Under the pieces are notes generated by a model that saw only the letters and a list, made by a program, of their open reading frames with translations, was not told the DNA's origin and did no database searches. A stretch of DNA of 64,000 bases from contig NZ_SUQN01000010.1 of NCBI RefSeq assembly GCF_013337685.1, forward strand, positions 56,514-120,513. The letters are read 5' to 3'. Every line of letters starts with the position of its first letter. Position 1 is the first letter of the stretch. Below, one piece after another: positions 43,299 to 54,509 of the stretch. A program made the position numbers and the translations under genes. This stretch comes from Citrobacter gillenii. GTDB lineage: Bacteria; Pseudomonadota; Gammaproteobacteria; Enterobacterales; Enterobacteriaceae.

Positions 43299-43326
43299 AA
43301 AATCCCCGCAATTGCGGGGATTTTTA
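43299..43326 (+). terminator. katG terminator
   Basis: AAATCCCCGC, AATT, GCGGGGATTTTTA: ten-pair stem with T run, just after katG. Confidence 0.9.
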
Positions 43327-43336
43327 TTGGCCGTTG

Positions 43337-43370
43337 GGCATGGCCGGATAAGGCGAAGCCGCCATCCGGT
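43337..43370. repeat. REP element
   Basis: ATGGCCGGATAAGGC / GCCGCCATCCGG arms between convergent katG and gldA. Confidence 0.85.
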
Positions 43371-43380
43371 CAAACCGTGC

Positions 43381-44484
43381 TTATTCCCACTCTTGCAGGA
43401 ATCGCTGACCGTACTGATCTGCCACCAGCAGCGCGGCGTAAACCTGATCCGGCGTGGCGCCGCCAGGCATGTTGTGAATGGTTTCGCCTTCGGCACAGGC
43501 TGCTTCGGCCACGATGCGCATTTTGGCCGGAATATCCTGCTTGATATCCAGTTGGGCAAGGGTGATTGGCAGACCAACGGAGTGGCACAGTGCCGCCACG
43601 GTTTCAATTTCTTCTACCGGCGCATTTTCCAGTACTAACTGCGTTAACGTACCGAATGCCACTTTTTCACCGTGATAATAGTGATGTGCATCCGGGATGG
43701 CCGTCAGGCCGTTGTGAATAGCATGTGCTGCGGCCAGCCCACCGCTTTCAAAACCGACGCCGCTCAGGTAGGTGTTGGCTTCAATCACGCGCTCCAGTGC
43801 TGGGGTCACCACGTGCTGCTCGGCGGCCAGCATCGCTTTTTCGCCTTCTTCGATCAGCGTGTTGTAGCACAGCTCGGCTAGCGCCAGTGCCGCCTGAGTA
43901 CACTGACCACCGGCCATGGTGGTGGCGCCGCTGCGTGAACAGGCGCGGGCTTCAAACCAGGTTGCCAGCGCATCGCCAATGCCGGCGGCAAGTAAACGAG
44001 CCGGTGCCCCCGCGACAATTTTGGTATCCACAATGACCCGGTCCGGGTTGTTCGGCAGCAGCAGATAGCGATCGAACTCACCTGCATCGGTGTAAATTAC
44101 CGACAGCGCGCTGCAGGGGGCATCGGTTGAGGCAATGGTCGGTGCAATGGCAACCGGCACGCCCATAAAGTGGGCTAGTGCTTTGGCGGTATCCAGCGTT
44201 TTACCGCCACCAATACCTAATACCGCGCCACACTGCGCTTGTTCCGCGACGCCGCGCAGGCGATCGATTTCGTTTTGTGAACATTCGCCGCCAAACGGGG
44301 CGATTTCCAGCGCCAGACCGGCATCCTGGAAGCTTTTTTCCAGGGCGGGTTGGGCAAAGCCTAAGACAAATTTGTCTCCAACAACCAGCCAGCGTTCCGC
44401 CAGTGGTTTGAGGTAACTGCCAAGACGAGTAATAACATCGGCACCCTGGATGTATTTACCCGGTGATTGAATAATGCGATCCAT
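43381..44484 (-). CDS. gldA: Glycerol dehydrogenase
   Basis: 367 aa, the E. coli length. A zinc- and NAD-dependent enzyme of the iron-type alcohol dehydrogenase superfamily, oxidising glycerol to dihydroxyacetone and reducing methylglyoxal-type carbonyls. The [10 protein letters not shown] nucleotide loop (about 94-103) and metal-site residues around D-A-L-A-T-W and the H-A-I-H-N-G segment are present. It lies 11 bases after fsaB in one operon; the dihydroxyacetone it makes is a substrate for FsaB. Confidence 0.97.
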   Translation of the reverse strand: MDRIIQSPGKYIQGADVITRLGSYLKPLAERWLVVGDKFVLGFAQPALEKSFQDAGLALEIAPFGGECSQNEIDRLRGVAEQAQCGAVLGIGGGKTLDTAKALAHFMGVPVAIAPTIASTDAPCSALSVIYTDAGEFDRYLLLPNNPDRVIVDTKIVAGAPARLLAAGIGDALATWFEARACSRSGATTMAGGQCTQAALALAELCYNTLIEEGEKAMLAAEQHVVTPALERVIEANTYLSGVGFESGGLAAAHAIHNGLTAIPDAHHYYHGEKVAFGTLTQLVLENAPVEEIETVAALCHSVGLPITLAQLDIKQDIPAKMRIVAEAACAEGETIHNMPGGATPDQVYAALLVADQYGQRFLQEWE

Positions 44485-44495
44485 ACGTTATCTCC

Positions 44496-45158
44496 TTAAA
44501 GAGTGATCCGACCAAATGCGTTGTTCCAGTCCTGCTCAAACTTCTCTATTGCAGACTCTACCGCAGGGGTATTGAGCATTTGTTGCGCTACATCTAATGG
44601 CAGGGTGATTGCTTCACATCCTGCCAGTAAGCAATCCAGCGCCTGGCGTGGCGTTTTAAAGCTGGCTGCCAGCACCATGCTGTTTGGTGCATGCAGCTCC
44701 AGCAATGTTTGCAGTTCCTGTACCGTGCGGATACCGTCTCCGCCCTGGGCGTCAACACGGTTCACATAAGGGGCGACATATTTTGCTCCCGCCAGCGCGG
44801 CCAGCAGTCCTTGCGCTGCGCTGTACACGGCGGTGCCTAAGGTGGTAATACCTTCTTTTTTCAGTTGCTTGATGGCCGCCAGACCTTCGGCGGTGACCGG
44901 GATTTTAACGACGATACCTGGTACGGCGAGGCTCAGGCGCTTAGCTTCTTCCACCATCCCCTGCGCATCACGGCTCATGGTCTGCGCGAACAGAATGCCG
45001 TCTTTGCCCATTGCCTTTTGCAGACGCGGCAGTACATCCCAGATGGACTCTTTACTTGCCGCCACGATGCTTGGGTTGGTAGTGACGCCAGCAATCGGGA
45101 AGATGCGTGCCAGACGTTCAACTTCCGCCACGTTGGCGGTATCCAGGTACAGTTCCAT
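44496..45158 (-). CDS. fsaB: Fructose-6-phosphate aldolase 2 (TalC)
   Basis: 220 aa from M-E-L-Y-L-D-T-A-N; three extra codons upstream are not conserved. A transaldolase-like class I aldolase that splits fructose 6-phosphate into dihydroxyacetone and glyceraldehyde 3-phosphate. The Schiff-base Lys lies in V-V-K-I-P-V-T (about 85). GAGGG precedes the start. In E. coli the next upstream genes are ptsA-frw-pfl; here yijO follows directly. A CRP-like site lies about 145 bases upstream. Confidence 0.96.
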   Translation of the reverse strand: MELYLDTANVAEVERLARIFPIAGVTTNPSIVAASKESIWDVLPRLQKAMGKDGILFAQTMSRDAQGMVEEAKRLSLAVPGIVVKIPVTAEGLAAIKQLKKEGITTLGTAVYSAAQGLLAALAGAKYVAPYVNRVDAQGGDGIRTVQELQTLLELHAPNSMVLAASFKTPRQALDCLLAGCEAITLPLDVAQQMLNTPAVESAIEKFEQDWNNAFGRITL

Positions 45159-45295
45159 ACAAAACACCCTCTTAATATTCGGTTAGCCGCCCGTTGCCGG
45201 AATGCTGTTCTGCGTACAGGATAAGAGCGTTTTACAGTCGTGCGCTATCTGACAAATCTGCCAAAAACTGGATAAATGTAATGTATCTGTCAAAG

Positions 45296-45311
45296 TGAGA
45301 GATACATCACA
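45296..45311. promoter_or_regulatory. Putative CRP site upstream of fsaB-gldA
   Basis: TGAGA-GATACA-TCACA fits TGTGA-N6-TCACA at nine of ten positions. It sits in the fsaB-yijO gap, suiting catabolite control of fsaB-gldA. Confidence 0.6.
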
Positions 45312-45426
45312 TGTTAATTAGCTATGGGTTTATTCTGGGGTATAGAGAGTTTTGAGGGTTCTTGCATATTACAAAAATCCAGTAAATGATGGATTTGTGC
45401 TCAGTCTGTGTCGCTACGCAACGGCT

Positions 45427-46278
45427 TCACTGCCGATGTGCCTCTTTTTCCGTTAACTGGCTGTGATATTGCCGACGATACTCTGACGGAGAACGCTCTG
45501 TATTCTTACGAAACAGGCGACAGAAGTAGTTACTGTCGACAAATCCACAGGAGTGTGCCACTTCTTTCACCTTCAGGTCGTAACCCTTCAGCAGCGCCTT
45601 AGCGTGTTCCAGTCGCGTATGGTTCAGATACTCGTTAAAACCAATCGCCCCGGTTTTCTGAAACAGGTGTGAGAGGTAATTCGGTGAAATGTAGAATGCC
45701 TGGGCGACGGATTCGCGGGTCAGCGGCGAGGCGTAGCGTTCGTCGATATAGTCGCGAATAGCGTCGAAAAGCGCCTGACTACGCGACGCGGTCTGGATCT
45801 GGCTGCCCAGCAGATCGCGACAGTGGCTTAACAGACTGGCGACGATCAACCTGGCCGTTTGTTGCTCCTGTGGCTGCATCTGCATCTCATGTAGCGTTTG
45901 CAGCAGGAAGGAGCCAATACGCGGTCCGCGCCGCGCAACGTGTTGTTTGGCGAGGTTTTGACATTGTTTTCCATCCCACTGAACGATGCTGAAACCTAAC
46001 TGCTGTTTGCCGAACAGGATGCTGAGCGTGGTGACCGGCGTGTGCCACTGCGGGAGATTCCAACCACCTGCCGGGACGTACAGCACATCACCAGAGGTAA
46101 GTTTGTTTCCGATGCTGACATCAGCAAACTCGCCTTCCAGTACAATTTCCAGACGGGGAAAATCAACCTGATAGGCTAATTCCGGCATTGAACCGTTGGT
46201 GCTGGCGAAACACACCTGCCGCAGCGGGAGGGGACCGTTAATCAGGCGGGAGAGAAGGTGGCTGACGTCGTGATACAT
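45427..46278 (-). CDS. yijO: YijO, AraC-family transcriptional regulator
   Basis: 283 aa. The C-terminal third (about 180-275) is a double helix-turn-helix of the AraC/XylS type, with F-Y-I-S-P-N-Y-L-S-H-L-F-Q-K and the closing F-R-K-N-T-E-R-S-P-S-E-Y-R. The N-terminal domain is cupin-like. Targets are unknown; in E. coli it flanks the pfl/frw cluster, which is missing here, so it may control fsaB-gldA or something else. Confidence 0.92.
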   Translation of the reverse strand: MYHDVSHLLSRLINGPLPLRQVCFASTNGSMPELAYQVDFPRLEIVLEGEFADVSIGNKLTSGDVLYVPAGGWNLPQWHTPVTTLSILFGKQQLGFSIVQWDGKQCQNLAKQHVARRGPRIGSFLLQTLHEMQMQPQEQQTARLIVASLLSHCRDLLGSQIQTASRSQALFDAIRDYIDERYASPLTRESVAQAFYISPNYLSHLFQKTGAIGFNEYLNHTRLEHAKALLKGYDLKVKEVAHSCGFVDSNYFCRLFRKNTERSPSEYRRQYHSQLTEKEAHRQ

Positions 46279-46344
46279 GTGAATCCCTTGCTGGCAACTG
46301 ACAGGGCCACAGTAACGTTGAAAGCAACCGCCCTCAAGTGATTA

Positions 46345-46424
46345 TTGCCGGATGGCGGCTAATGCCTTATCCGGCCTACAAGTCATTGCGAGCTGTAGGT
46401 CGGATAAGCGTAGCGCATCCGGCA
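46345..46424. repeat. Paired REP elements (BIME)
   Basis: Inverted units 46345-46379 and 46394-46424 between yijO and eptC. Confidence 0.9.
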
Positions 46425-46429
46425 GCCTG

Positions 46430-48163
46430 TTATTGATTACCGATTTGATCGCCGTAAGGCAGAGTATCGTAATCAATCAGGGCGTTTTTCTTGTACGGAT
46501 TACCAATCCAGCGGGTTGTCTCTTTGAACTGCGGGTTGGTAATGGCACGTGTCGGGTCGAATCCATCGTAGGTAAAGCCCGCTAAATCAGACCAGGTATG
46601 AATAAGTTCAGAGCTGCTGTACTTACGATCGACATCTTGTGAGAAGTCACGCGGGTGTGCAGCCTGCCATTTTTCAGACGTCCATAGCAGGAACGGCACC
46701 GTGTACATATGACGCGTTGGGTTGTCTTCATTACGCCCCTGCGTTTTATGCGGCGGCGTGTCATACACCTCTTCGCCATGGTCGGAGAAGTAGAGCAGGA
46801 AGCCGTTCGGATCGGTGGCTTTGTAGTCGTTAATCAGGCTGGCAATGATGTGGTCGTTATACACATTAGCGCTGTCGTAATCGTTATAGGCTTCCAGCTC
46901 ATCGTTGCTCAGGCCTGCAGGAACGTGGTCGATATTGTTGTCGAATTTCCCCTGACCATCCGGATAGCGGAATTTGTACTTAATATGTGTTCCCAGCAGA
47001 TGAACGATGATGAATTTTTTCGGCGCCGGATCGGCCAGCACTTCTTTAAACGGTGCCAGCACGTTGCTGTCATATTCGCGCGCACTTTGCGTTCGCTGCT
47101 GGTTCATATAGAACTGCTTATCCGTTTGCTTGGAAAATACGGTCAGCATGGTGTTACGGGCGGTCATGGTTTGCTGGTTAGTGATCCAGAAGGTCTTATA
47201 CCCCGCCTGCTTCATCATGTTCATCAGCGACGGCTGCGTCAGATATAAATCCGGGTTCTTCTCGTTAGCAAAGGTCAGCGCCTGCTGCAGGATTTCAATA
47301 GTGTAAGGACGAGAGGTCACAACATTATTGAATACGGTCAGGTTAGGATCGGATTTGTGCAGCGCGTCCAGTTCCGGCGTGGTTTTACGCGGATAGCCGT
47401 ACAGGCTCATGCGCCCACGCTGAGTTGACTCACCAATCACCAGCACCAGCGTGCGCGGAGCATCGCCAGAGTTGTCTTTAAAGTGCGCCAGTGGCGGTAG
47501 CGCATTGTTCTCATTCAGCAGACTGTTCAATGAGGTTAGTTGTTGACGATACTGATAATAGCCAGAAATAAACTGCCACGGTGCGGCGGGCTCCATACGA
47601 GCAGCAAGACCGTTCAGCGTTTGCTCGAAAGGTTTATGCTTAATAAATGTATTGACGGTCATCGGGTGCAGAATCAAGCCGTATAACAGCGCAAACGACA
47701 CCAGATAACGCCAGGGGGAGGGAATATGAACCGGGCGCAGGCGCGTCCACAGCAGAATCGCTACGGCGGTATAGGCCAGCGCGATGAAGACAATTTTAAG
47801 GCTGAAATACTGACTTAAGTATTCGCTGGCTTCGTTGGCATTAGTCTCAAACATCACGTACAGCACGCTCTGTGAGAACTCCTGCCCGTAAATGACGTAA
47901 TAACTCAGTGCGGCGAGCGACGCGGCCCACAGCACGACGCCAATGACGGCGGCAATAATACGTATACGATTAGGGAATAAGAATACCGGGATCAACCATA
48001 GCGAACTAAATAATAATGAGTCACGTAATCCGGTCGATCCGCTATAACCGCTAAAATAAATAATGGCCTGCAGTAATGAAGAAAAAAACCAAAAATAGAG
48101 AAGTGCCCAACCTAGGGCTTTCCAGCTAAACGGGGGTTTAGTCTGGAGTTGTAAGGATTGCAT
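46430..48163 (-). CDS. eptC: EptC (CptA, YijP), LPS-core phosphoethanolamine transferase
   Basis: 577 aa, the E. coli length. Five N-terminal membrane helices (to about residue 170) carry a periplasmic alkaline-phosphatase-like domain. The nucleophile Thr and metal ligands are in G-E-S-T-Q-R-G-R (about 243-250), with further ligands in Y-F-S-D-H-G-E-E and H-K-T-Q-G. EptC moves phosphoethanolamine from phosphatidylethanolamine to heptose I of the LPS core, stabilising the outer membrane. Monocistronic, downstream of ppc. Confidence 0.95.
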   Translation of the reverse strand: MQSLQLQTKPPFSWKALGWALLYFWFFSSLLQAIIYFSGYSGSTGLRDSLLFSSLWLIPVFLFPNRIRIIAAVIGVVLWAASLAALSYYVIYGQEFSQSVLYVMFETNANEASEYLSQYFSLKIVFIALAYTAVAILLWTRLRPVHIPSPWRYLVSFALLYGLILHPMTVNTFIKHKPFEQTLNGLAARMEPAAPWQFISGYYQYRQQLTSLNSLLNENNALPPLAHFKDNSGDAPRTLVLVIGESTQRGRMSLYGYPRKTTPELDALHKSDPNLTVFNNVVTSRPYTIEILQQALTFANEKNPDLYLTQPSLMNMMKQAGYKTFWITNQQTMTARNTMLTVFSKQTDKQFYMNQQRTQSAREYDSNVLAPFKEVLADPAPKKFIIVHLLGTHIKYKFRYPDGQGKFDNNIDHVPAGLSNDELEAYNDYDSANVYNDHIIASLINDYKATDPNGFLLYFSDHGEEVYDTPPHKTQGRNEDNPTRHMYTVPFLLWTSEKWQAAHPRDFSQDVDRKYSSSELIHTWSDLAGFTYDGFDPTRAITNPQFKETTRWIGNPYKKNALIDYDTLPYGDQIGNQ

Positions 48164-48331
48164 AGTGTGAGCCTGTCATTAATCGTGTCGCCAAGAGTAG
48201 CGGCTAAATCTTAAGGAGATCTGAAGCGTCGCGACGTTAAGATCGCGTTTCGTTGATGATTCATTCATAAAATAAATGAATCAAGGCAAGAATATATTTG
48301 AAATGAAACGGTTATGACAAGCGTTTTTGAG

Positions 48332-48361
48332 GTCACCCCCGCGCAATTGCACGAGGGTGAC
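48332..48361 (-). terminator. Hairpin after ppc
   Basis: GTCACCC and GGGTGAC enclose a region that itself contains GC-AATT-GC. It follows the ppc stop on the minus strand, but no T run is present, so its role as terminator is inferred. Confidence 0.55.
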
Positions 48362-48374
48362 AGGGGGGGCTTAC

Positions 48375-51026
48375 TTAACCGGTATTACGCATACCCGCTG
48401 CGACACCGGCGATGGTGACCATCAGCGCTTGTTCAACGCGCGGATCGGGGGCTTCACCTTGTTCTTCTGCCAGACGCGAACGGTGTAACAGTTCAGCCTG
48501 TAGCACGTTCAACGGATCGGTATAAATATTTCTTAACTGAATTGACTCGGCAATCCACGGCAGGTCGGCCATCAAATGTGAGTCGTTGGCGATTGCCAGT
48601 ACCACGTTGATGTCGGCTTCCAGACGGTGGCGCAGTTCTTCACCTAACGGCCACAGCTCTTTTTTGACCAGACGCTGATCGTAGTATTCTGCCAGCCACA
48701 GGTCCGCTTTCGAGAACACCATTTCCAGCATGCCAAGGCGCGTGGAGAAGAATGGCCAGTCGCGGCACATCGCTTCAAGTTCGCTCTGTTTACCGTCTTC
48801 AACCACTTTTTGCAGTGCGGTACCTGCGCCCAGCCAGGCCGGGAGCATCAGGCGGTTTTGTGTCCAGGCGAAGATCCATGGAATGGCACGCAAAGACTCT
48901 ACCCCACCGGTCGGACGGCGCTTAGCTGGACGTGAGCCGAGCGGTAATTTACCCAGTTCCTGCTCGGGAGTTGCTGAGCGGAAGTAAGGTACAAAGTCTT
49001 TGTTCTCACGCACGTAGCCACGGTACAGCTTGCAGGAGATATCTGACAGCTCATCCATAATATGGCACCAGCTGTCTTTCGGTTCCGGCGGTGGTAGCAG
49101 GTTGGCTTCCAGGATCGCGGCGGTGTACAGAGACAGGCTGCTGATGGTCACTTCCGGCAGACCGTATTTGAAGCGGATCATCTCACCCTGCTCAGTGACG
49201 CGCAGTCCGCCTTTCAGGCTGCCAGGTGGTTGTGAGAGCAGTGCCGCATGGGCCGGAGCGCCACCGCGGCCGATTGAACCACCCCGGCCGTGGAACAACG
49301 TCAGTTCAATGCCGGCTTTTTCGCAGGTTTTGATCAACGCATCTTGCGCCTGATATTGCGCCCAGGACGCCGCCATCACGCCTGCGTCTTTTGCGGAATC
49401 AGAGTAGCCAATCATGACCATCTGCTTGCCCTGAATCAGACCGCGGTACCAGTCGATATTCAACAACTGAGTCATTACATCGTCAGCATTGTTGAGGTCG
49501 TCCAGCGTTTCAAACAGCGGCGCTACCGGCATGGTAAAACCAATGCCAGCTTCTTTCAGCAGCAGGTGAACGGCCAGCACATCCGACGGTGTTTTCGCCA
49601 TCGAGATCACGTAGGCAGCAATAGAACCATGAGGTGCTTCGGCAATCACCCGACAGGTATCGAGGACTTCGCGGGTATCGTTACTCGGTTCCCAGCTGCG
49701 TGGCAGCAGTGGACGTTTGGAGTTCAGTTCTCGGATCAGGAAGGCCTGTTTGTCTGCTTCTGACCAGCTTTCGTAGTCGCCAATGCCCAGGTAACGGGTC
49801 AGTTCGCCCAGCGCTTCGGTATGACGGGTACTTTCCTGACGAATATCGATACGCACCAGCGGGACGCCAAAACATTTCACTCGGCGCAAGGTATCGAGCA
49901 GTTCGCCATTGGCGATGATGCCCATACCGCAGGCTTGCAGTGACTGATAACACGCGTACAGCGGTTCCCATAGCTGCTCGTTTTGTGTCAGCAGACCTGC
50001 AGGTTTCGGCAATTTTTCGCCTTTCAGTCGCGCTTCTAGCCAGGCCTGGGTCGTCATCAGACGCGAACGGAGCATTTTCATCAGATGGCGATAGGGTTCT
50101 GCCGCGCCTTCTTCACCCACCAGCGCTAATAGCTCAGGCGTGGCTTCGACCATCGACAGTTCAGAAACCAGAAACTGGATGTCTTTCAGGAACAGATCGG
50201 TCGCTTTCCAGCGGCTGAGCAGGAGCACGTGGCGGGTGATATCTGCCGTTACGTTCGGGTTACCGTCACGGTCACCGCCCATCCACGAGGTGAATCGGAC
50301 TGGGACAAAATCGACTGGCAGCTTGTAGTTCAGATGCGCTTCCAGCTGTTCATTCAGTTCACGCAGATAGTTCGGTACACCTTCCCACAGGCTATTTTCA
50401 ACCACGGCGAAGCCCCATTTGGCTTCATCAACCGGGCTGGGACGCAGTTTACGGATTTCATCCGTGTGCCATGATTGGGCGATTAGCTGGCGCAGGCGGC
50501 GCATCAACTGGTGGCGTTCGTAATCGACGATGTCTTTGTTATCAAGCTGCTTGAGGCATGCGTTAACCTCACCCATTTTATGAATCAACGTACGGCGGGT
50601 GATTTCGGTTGGGTGTGCGGTCAGGACCAGCTCCAGAGACAGCGATTCCACGGCTTTTTTGATTGTCGCTTCATCGAGGTTAGGCTGGTCTTTCAGTTTA
50701 CGCAGGGTACGGGCAATCACTTCCGGGTTGCTGGCAGCTTCGCCTTTTGGCGAAATGCTGTGGTACTGTTCGGCGGTATTGGCCAGGTTCAGGAACTGAC
50801 TAAACGCACGGGCAACTGGCAGCAGCTCGTCGTTAGACAGATTCTGCAGCGTAGTGAGCAGTTCCTGACGGTTCGCTTCATTGCCAGCGCGGGATGATTT
50901 AGACAGCTTACGGATTGTTTCTACGCGATCGAGAATGTTCTCTCCCAGCGCATCCTTGATGGTTTCTCCCAGCACTTTGCCGAGCATACTGACATTACTA
51001 CGCAACGCGGAATATTGTTCGTTCAT
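48375..51026 (-). CDS. ppc: Phosphoenolpyruvate carboxylase
   Basis: 883 aa, as in E. coli. It adds bicarbonate to PEP to replenish oxaloacetate. Catalytic His is in L-V-L-T-A-H-P-T-E (about 138); other marks are the mobile-loop [24 protein letters not shown], and the C-terminal R-N-T-G at the aspartate-inhibitor site. Start ATG 51026. It is transcribed alone between argE and eptC. Confidence 0.98.
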   Translation of the reverse strand: MNEQYSALRSNVSMLGKVLGETIKDALGENILDRVETIRKLSKSSRAGNEANRQELLTTLQNLSNDELLPVARAFSQFLNLANTAEQYHSISPKGEAASNPEVIARTLRKLKDQPNLDEATIKKAVESLSLELVLTAHPTEITRRTLIHKMGEVNACLKQLDNKDIVDYERHQLMRRLRQLIAQSWHTDEIRKLRPSPVDEAKWGFAVVENSLWEGVPNYLRELNEQLEAHLNYKLPVDFVPVRFTSWMGGDRDGNPNVTADITRHVLLLSRWKATDLFLKDIQFLVSELSMVEATPELLALVGEEGAAEPYRHLMKMLRSRLMTTQAWLEARLKGEKLPKPAGLLTQNEQLWEPLYACYQSLQACGMGIIANGELLDTLRRVKCFGVPLVRIDIRQESTRHTEALGELTRYLGIGDYESWSEADKQAFLIRELNSKRPLLPRSWEPSNDTREVLDTCRVIAEAPHGSIAAYVISMAKTPSDVLAVHLLLKEAGIGFTMPVAPLFETLDDLNNADDVMTQLLNIDWYRGLIQGKQMVMIGYSDSAKDAGVMAASWAQYQAQDALIKTCEKAGIELTLFHGRGGSIGRGGAPAHAALLSQPPGSLKGGLRVTEQGEMIRFKYGLPEVTISSLSLYTAAILEANLLPPPEPKDSWCHIMDELSDISCKLYRGYVRENKDFVPYFRSATPEQELGKLPLGSRPAKRRPTGGVESLRAIPWIFAWTQNRLMLPAWLGAGTALQKVVEDGKQSELEAMCRDWPFFSTRLGMLEMVFSKADLWLAEYYDQRLVKKELWPLGEELRHRLEADINVVLAIANDSHLMADLPWIAESIQLRNIYTDPLNVLQAELLHRSRLAEEQGEAPDPRVEQALMVTIAGVAAGMRNTG

Positions 51027-51306
51027 ATGATCCCAGACACCCCATCTGTTTTGAATATGTCCTGTATCTTTCGTGTCCCAGCGGCATTGGCTGCAACGCG
51101 AAATCTTTCGGACTTAACTTTTTAGTCGTCTTTTATAAAGCCACGTAAAACACCTGACGTCAATTGCTGCGAAATCGGTTCAGCAAACGAAAAAATGGCG
51201 GGAATTTACGTTATTTAATTCACATCGCGTCAAATAAGCGTTGCTTATGCAAATGTTAAAAGAATCGCCTTGCTTACCACTAAAGGATTAGCAAGGCGAC
51301 GTTCGG

Positions 51307-52458
51307 TTAATGCCAGCAAAAATGATGCACAACCTGGGTAATTAATTCGCGGGTTGGCTTAATGAAGCGTGTTTCCAGATATTCATCTGGTTGATGTGCC
51401 TGATTAATGGAACCTGGTCCCAGTACTAGCGTCGGGCACAGCGTCTGGATAAACGGTGCTTCTGTGCAGTAGTTCACCACATCGGTTTTCTCGCCGAGCA
51501 GTTTTTCCACCACCTCGACCAGTTGGTGATCCGGCGGGCATTCGTAACCCGGGATCGGCGGGTGCAGCTCGGAAACCGTCAGTCGGCCAGGCCAGCGTTC
51601 GCTCACCGGGGCCAGCGCGTCCGTCAGTAAGCCATTCAGGTCGCTTAACGTCATTCCCGGCAACGGGCGGATATCCATGTGCAGTTCGCAGCAGGCGCAA
51701 ATACGGTTGGAGGCATCGCCGCCATGCAGGCTGCCGAGGTTCAGCGTCGGGTAAGGCACGGTGAATGAATCGTGGTGATAGCGTGCTTTCAGCGAGTCGC
51801 GCAACTGCATAATATGGCCGATGGCATCGTGCATCAGTTCAATGGCGTTCACGCCGCGCGCTGGATCGCTGGAATGGCCAGACTGGCCGAGTACGCGTAC
51901 CGCCGTGGAAATATGGCCTTTGTGTGCGCGAATTGGCTGCAGGGATGTTGGCTCACCGATGATCGCGCAATCCGGGCGAATCGCCGTATTTTCAGAGAAG
52001 TAGCGTGCGCCCGCCATACTGGTCTCTTCATCGGCGGTGGCCAGGATGTAGAGCGGCTTTTTCAGCTGTTTCACATCGACATCACGCAGTGCATCGAGAA
52101 TAAACGCGAAGAAACCTTTCATATCCGCCGTACCCAGTCCGTAGAGCTTGTTGTCATGTTCGGTCAGGGTGAACGGATCGCGCGTCCAACGTCCGTCGTC
52201 AAACGGTACGGTGTCGGTATGACCGGCGAGCAGCAGGCCGCCTGCACCGGTGCCTGTACTTGCCAGCATATTGAATTTATTACGGGTGCCGGGAACCGGT
52301 TGTACCTCAACGCTGAAGCCTAAATCTTTGAACCAATCCGCCAGCAGAGTGATTAAACCTGCATTACTTTGATCGAGCGCTTCTTCGGTGGCGCTGATCG
52401 ATGGTGTGGCAATCAGAGCGCGGTAAATCTCGATAAATGGCGGTAAATTGTTTTTCAT
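51307..52458 (-). CDS. argE: N-acetylornithine deacetylase
   Basis: 383 aa from M-K-N-N-L-P-P; the in-frame ATG at 52497 lies inside the ARG boxes and is rejected. A zinc M20-family enzyme that releases ornithine from N-acetylornithine. Metal ligands are in A-G-H-T-D-T-V (His80), G-T-A-D-M-K-G-F (Asp112) and A-T-A-D-E-E-T-S (catalytic Glu pair). Divergent from argCBH, sharing its operator. Confidence 0.97.
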   Translation of the reverse strand: MKNNLPPFIEIYRALIATPSISATEEALDQSNAGLITLLADWFKDLGFSVEVQPVPGTRNKFNMLASTGTGAGGLLLAGHTDTVPFDDGRWTRDPFTLTEHDNKLYGLGTADMKGFFAFILDALRDVDVKQLKKPLYILATADEETSMAGARYFSENTAIRPDCAIIGEPTSLQPIRAHKGHISTAVRVLGQSGHSSDPARGVNAIELMHDAIGHIMQLRDSLKARYHHDSFTVPYPTLNLGSLHGGDASNRICACCELHMDIRPLPGMTLSDLNGLLTDALAPVSERWPGRLTVSELHPPIPGYECPPDHQLVEVVEKLLGEKTDVVNYCTEAPFIQTLCPTLVLGPGSINQAHQPDEYLETRFIKPTRELITQVVHHFCWH

Positions 52459-52484
52459 TGTTGACACACCTCGGGTCATGATAG

Positions 52485-52523
52485 TATCAATATTCATGCA
52501 GTATTTGTGAATAAAAATACAAT
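52485..52523. promoter_or_regulatory. ArgR operator (two ARG boxes) of argE/argCBH
   Basis: Two 18-base boxes, 52485-52502 and 52506-52523, separated by three bases as in E. coli; their cores fit TGAAT-N4-ATTCA at eight of ten and nine of ten positions. They lie between the divergent argE and argC, allowing ArgR-arginine to repress both. Confidence 0.85.
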
Positions 52524-52613
52524 AATGTTGAGCGAAATAAAACCCACCAAGTGTAAGGTGAGGTGATAAAGGCTTATACCTGGCAACCGAATATAAGAAG
52601 GTGAACAGCCCCG

Positions 52614-53618
52614 ATGTTGAATACGCTGATTGTGGGCGCCAGTGGCTATGCTGGTGCAGAGCTTGTGACCTATGTAAATCGCCATCCTGATATGAACATA
52701 ACCGCTTTGACTGTCTCAGCGCAAAGCAATGATGCAGGAAAATTAATCTCTGATTTACATCCGCAGTTAAAGGGCATTGTTGATTTGCCGTTGCAACCCA
52801 TGTCGGATATCCGCGAGTTTAGCGCAGGGGTAGACGTTGTGTTTCTGGCGACGGCCCATGAGGTTAGTCATGACCTGGCGCCACAGTTTCTGGAAGCGGG
52901 CTGTGTGGTGTTTGACCTCTCTGGTGCGTTCCGTGTTAACGACGGCGCCTTCTATGAAAAGTATTATGGCTTTACTCATCAGCATCCTGAGCTGCTGGAG
53001 CAAGCGGTCTACGGGCTGGCGGAGTGGAGTGCAAGCAAACTAAAAGACGCGAATCTGATTGCTGTACCGGGTTGCTATCCCACGGCGGCGCAGTTGTCGC
53101 TTAAGCCTCTGATTGATGCCAACCTGCTTGATCTCAGCCAGTGGCCGGTAATTAACGCCACCAGTGGTGTGAGTGGAGCAGGACGTAAAGCTGCCATCTC
53201 GAACAGCTTCTGTGAAGTGAGCCTGCAACCGTATGGTGTATTTACCCACCGCCATCAGCCGGAGATCGCCACACATTTGGGGGCGGACGTGATTTTTACT
53301 CCGCATCTGGGCAACTTCCCGCGCGGAATTTTGGAAACCATCACCTGTCGTTTGAAGCCGGGCGTGACCCATGCGCAGGTGGCGCAAGCACTGCAGCAGG
53401 CCTATGGTGATAAACCGCTGGTTCGTCTGTATGACAACGGTGTCCCGGCCCTGAAAAATGTGGTGGGTTTACCGTTCTGCGATATCGGTTTTGCCGTTCA
53501 GGGCGAGCACCTGATTGTGGTGGCAACCGAAGATAATTTATTGAAAGGCGCTGCCGCACAGGCGATGCAGTGCGCAAATATCCGTTTCGGCTTTGCTGAA
53601 ACGCAGTCTCTTCTTTAA
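52614..53618 (+). CDS. argC: N-acetyl-gamma-glutamyl-phosphate reductase
   Basis: 334 aa, the E. coli length. It reduces acetylglutamyl phosphate to the semialdehyde using NADPH. The nucleotide-binding G-A-S-G-Y-A-G-A-E (residues 8-16) and the catalytic Cys in V-P-G-C-Y-P-T-A (about 154) are visible. Start ATG 52614 follows AAGAAGGTGAACAGCCCCG. First gene of argCBH. Confidence 0.98.
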   Translation: MLNTLIVGASGYAGAELVTYVNRHPDMNITALTVSAQSNDAGKLISDLHPQLKGIVDLPLQPMSDIREFSAGVDVVFLATAHEVSHDLAPQFLEAGCVVFDLSGAFRVNDGAFYEKYYGFTHQHPELLEQAVYGLAEWSASKLKDANLIAVPGCYPTAAQLSLKPLIDANLLDLSQWPVINATSGVSGAGRKAAISNSFCEVSLQPYGVFTHRHQPEIATHLGADVIFTPHLGNFPRGILETITCRLKPGVTHAQVAQALQQAYGDKPLVRLYDNGVPALKNVVGLPFCDIGFAVQGEHLIVVATEDNLLKGAAAQAMQCANIRFGFAETQSLL

Positions 53619-53625
53619 GGGTGCA

Positions 53626-54402
53626 ATGATGAATCCATTAATTATCAAGCTGGGCGGCGTTTTACTGGATAGCGAAGAGGCGCTGGAGCGTTTGTTTACC
53701 GCTCTGGTCAATTATCGCGAGTCGCACCAGCGTCCGCTGGTCATTGTGCACGGTGGCGGCTGCGTGGTTGACGAGCTGATGAAAGGGCTCAACTTGCCGG
53801 TGACAAAGAAAAATGGTCTGCGCGTGACGCCAGCCGACCAGATCGACATCATTACCGGTGCCCTGGCCGGAACGGCGAATAAAACGCTGCTGGCGTGGGC
53901 GAAGAAACACCATATTGACGCTGTTGGTCTGTACCTTGGCGATGGTGACAGCGTAAAAGTGACCCAGCTCGATGTAGCGTTAGGTCATGTTGGACTGGCA
54001 CAGCCTGGTTCTCCTAAGCTGATTAACACGCTACTGGAAAACGGTTTTCTACCGGTCGTCAGCTCGATAGGCGTCACGGAAGAAGGGCAACTGATGAACG
54101 TCAATGCCGATCAGGCTGCGACGGCGCTGGCGGCAACGCTGGGTGCGGATCTGATCCTGTTGTCTGACGTCAGCGGTATTCTGGATGGTAAAGGCCAGCG
54201 GATTGCCGAAATGACCGCAGCCAAAGCAGAACAGCTGATTGAGCAGGGTATTATCACCGATGGCATGATTGTGAAGGTGAACGCGGCGCTGGACGCGGCA
54301 CGTACGCTGGGGCGTCCAGTGGATATCGCTTCCTGGCGTCATGCCGAACAACTCCCGGCGCTGTTTAACGGCACGCCGATCGGTACGCGTATTCTGGCTT
54401 AA
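53626..54402 (+). CDS. argB: N-acetylglutamate kinase
   Basis: 258 aa counting both N-terminal Met. An amino-acid-kinase-fold enzyme that phosphorylates N-acetylglutamate. I-K-L-G-G at the N-terminus (phosphate Lys), H-G-G-G glycine loop and N-V-N-A-D-Q-A-A are present. ATG 53626 or 53629 may be used; AAGGG lies 4 and 7 bases before them, so the second fits the usual spacing better. Seven bases after argC. Confidence 0.97.
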   Translation: MMNPLIIKLGGVLLDSEEALERLFTALVNYRESHQRPLVIVHGGGCVVDELMKGLNLPVTKKNGLRVTPADQIDIITGALAGTANKTLLAWAKKHHIDAVGLYLGDGDSVKVTQLDVALGHVGLAQPGSPKLINTLLENGFLPVVSSIGVTEEGQLMNVNADQAATALAATLGADLILLSDVSGILDGKGQRIAEMTAAKAEQLIEQGIITDGMIVKVNAALDAARTLGRPVDIASWRHAEQLPALFNGTPIGTRILA

Positions 54403-54411
54403 CTATTACTG

Positions 54412-54485
54412 TGCCGGATGGCAGCGTCGCCTTATCCGGCCTGCATGGGTTTTGTTGGCCCGGTAAGCGTAGCGCCACCGGGCAA
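54412..54485. repeat. Paired REP-like elements within argCBH
   Basis: Units 54412-54445 and 54457-54485 in the 107-base gap between argB and argH; such a BIME inside the operon may shape relative mRNA levels. Confidence 0.8.
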
Positions 54486-54509
54486 AATATCATATTAAGG
54501 AAATTCGTT

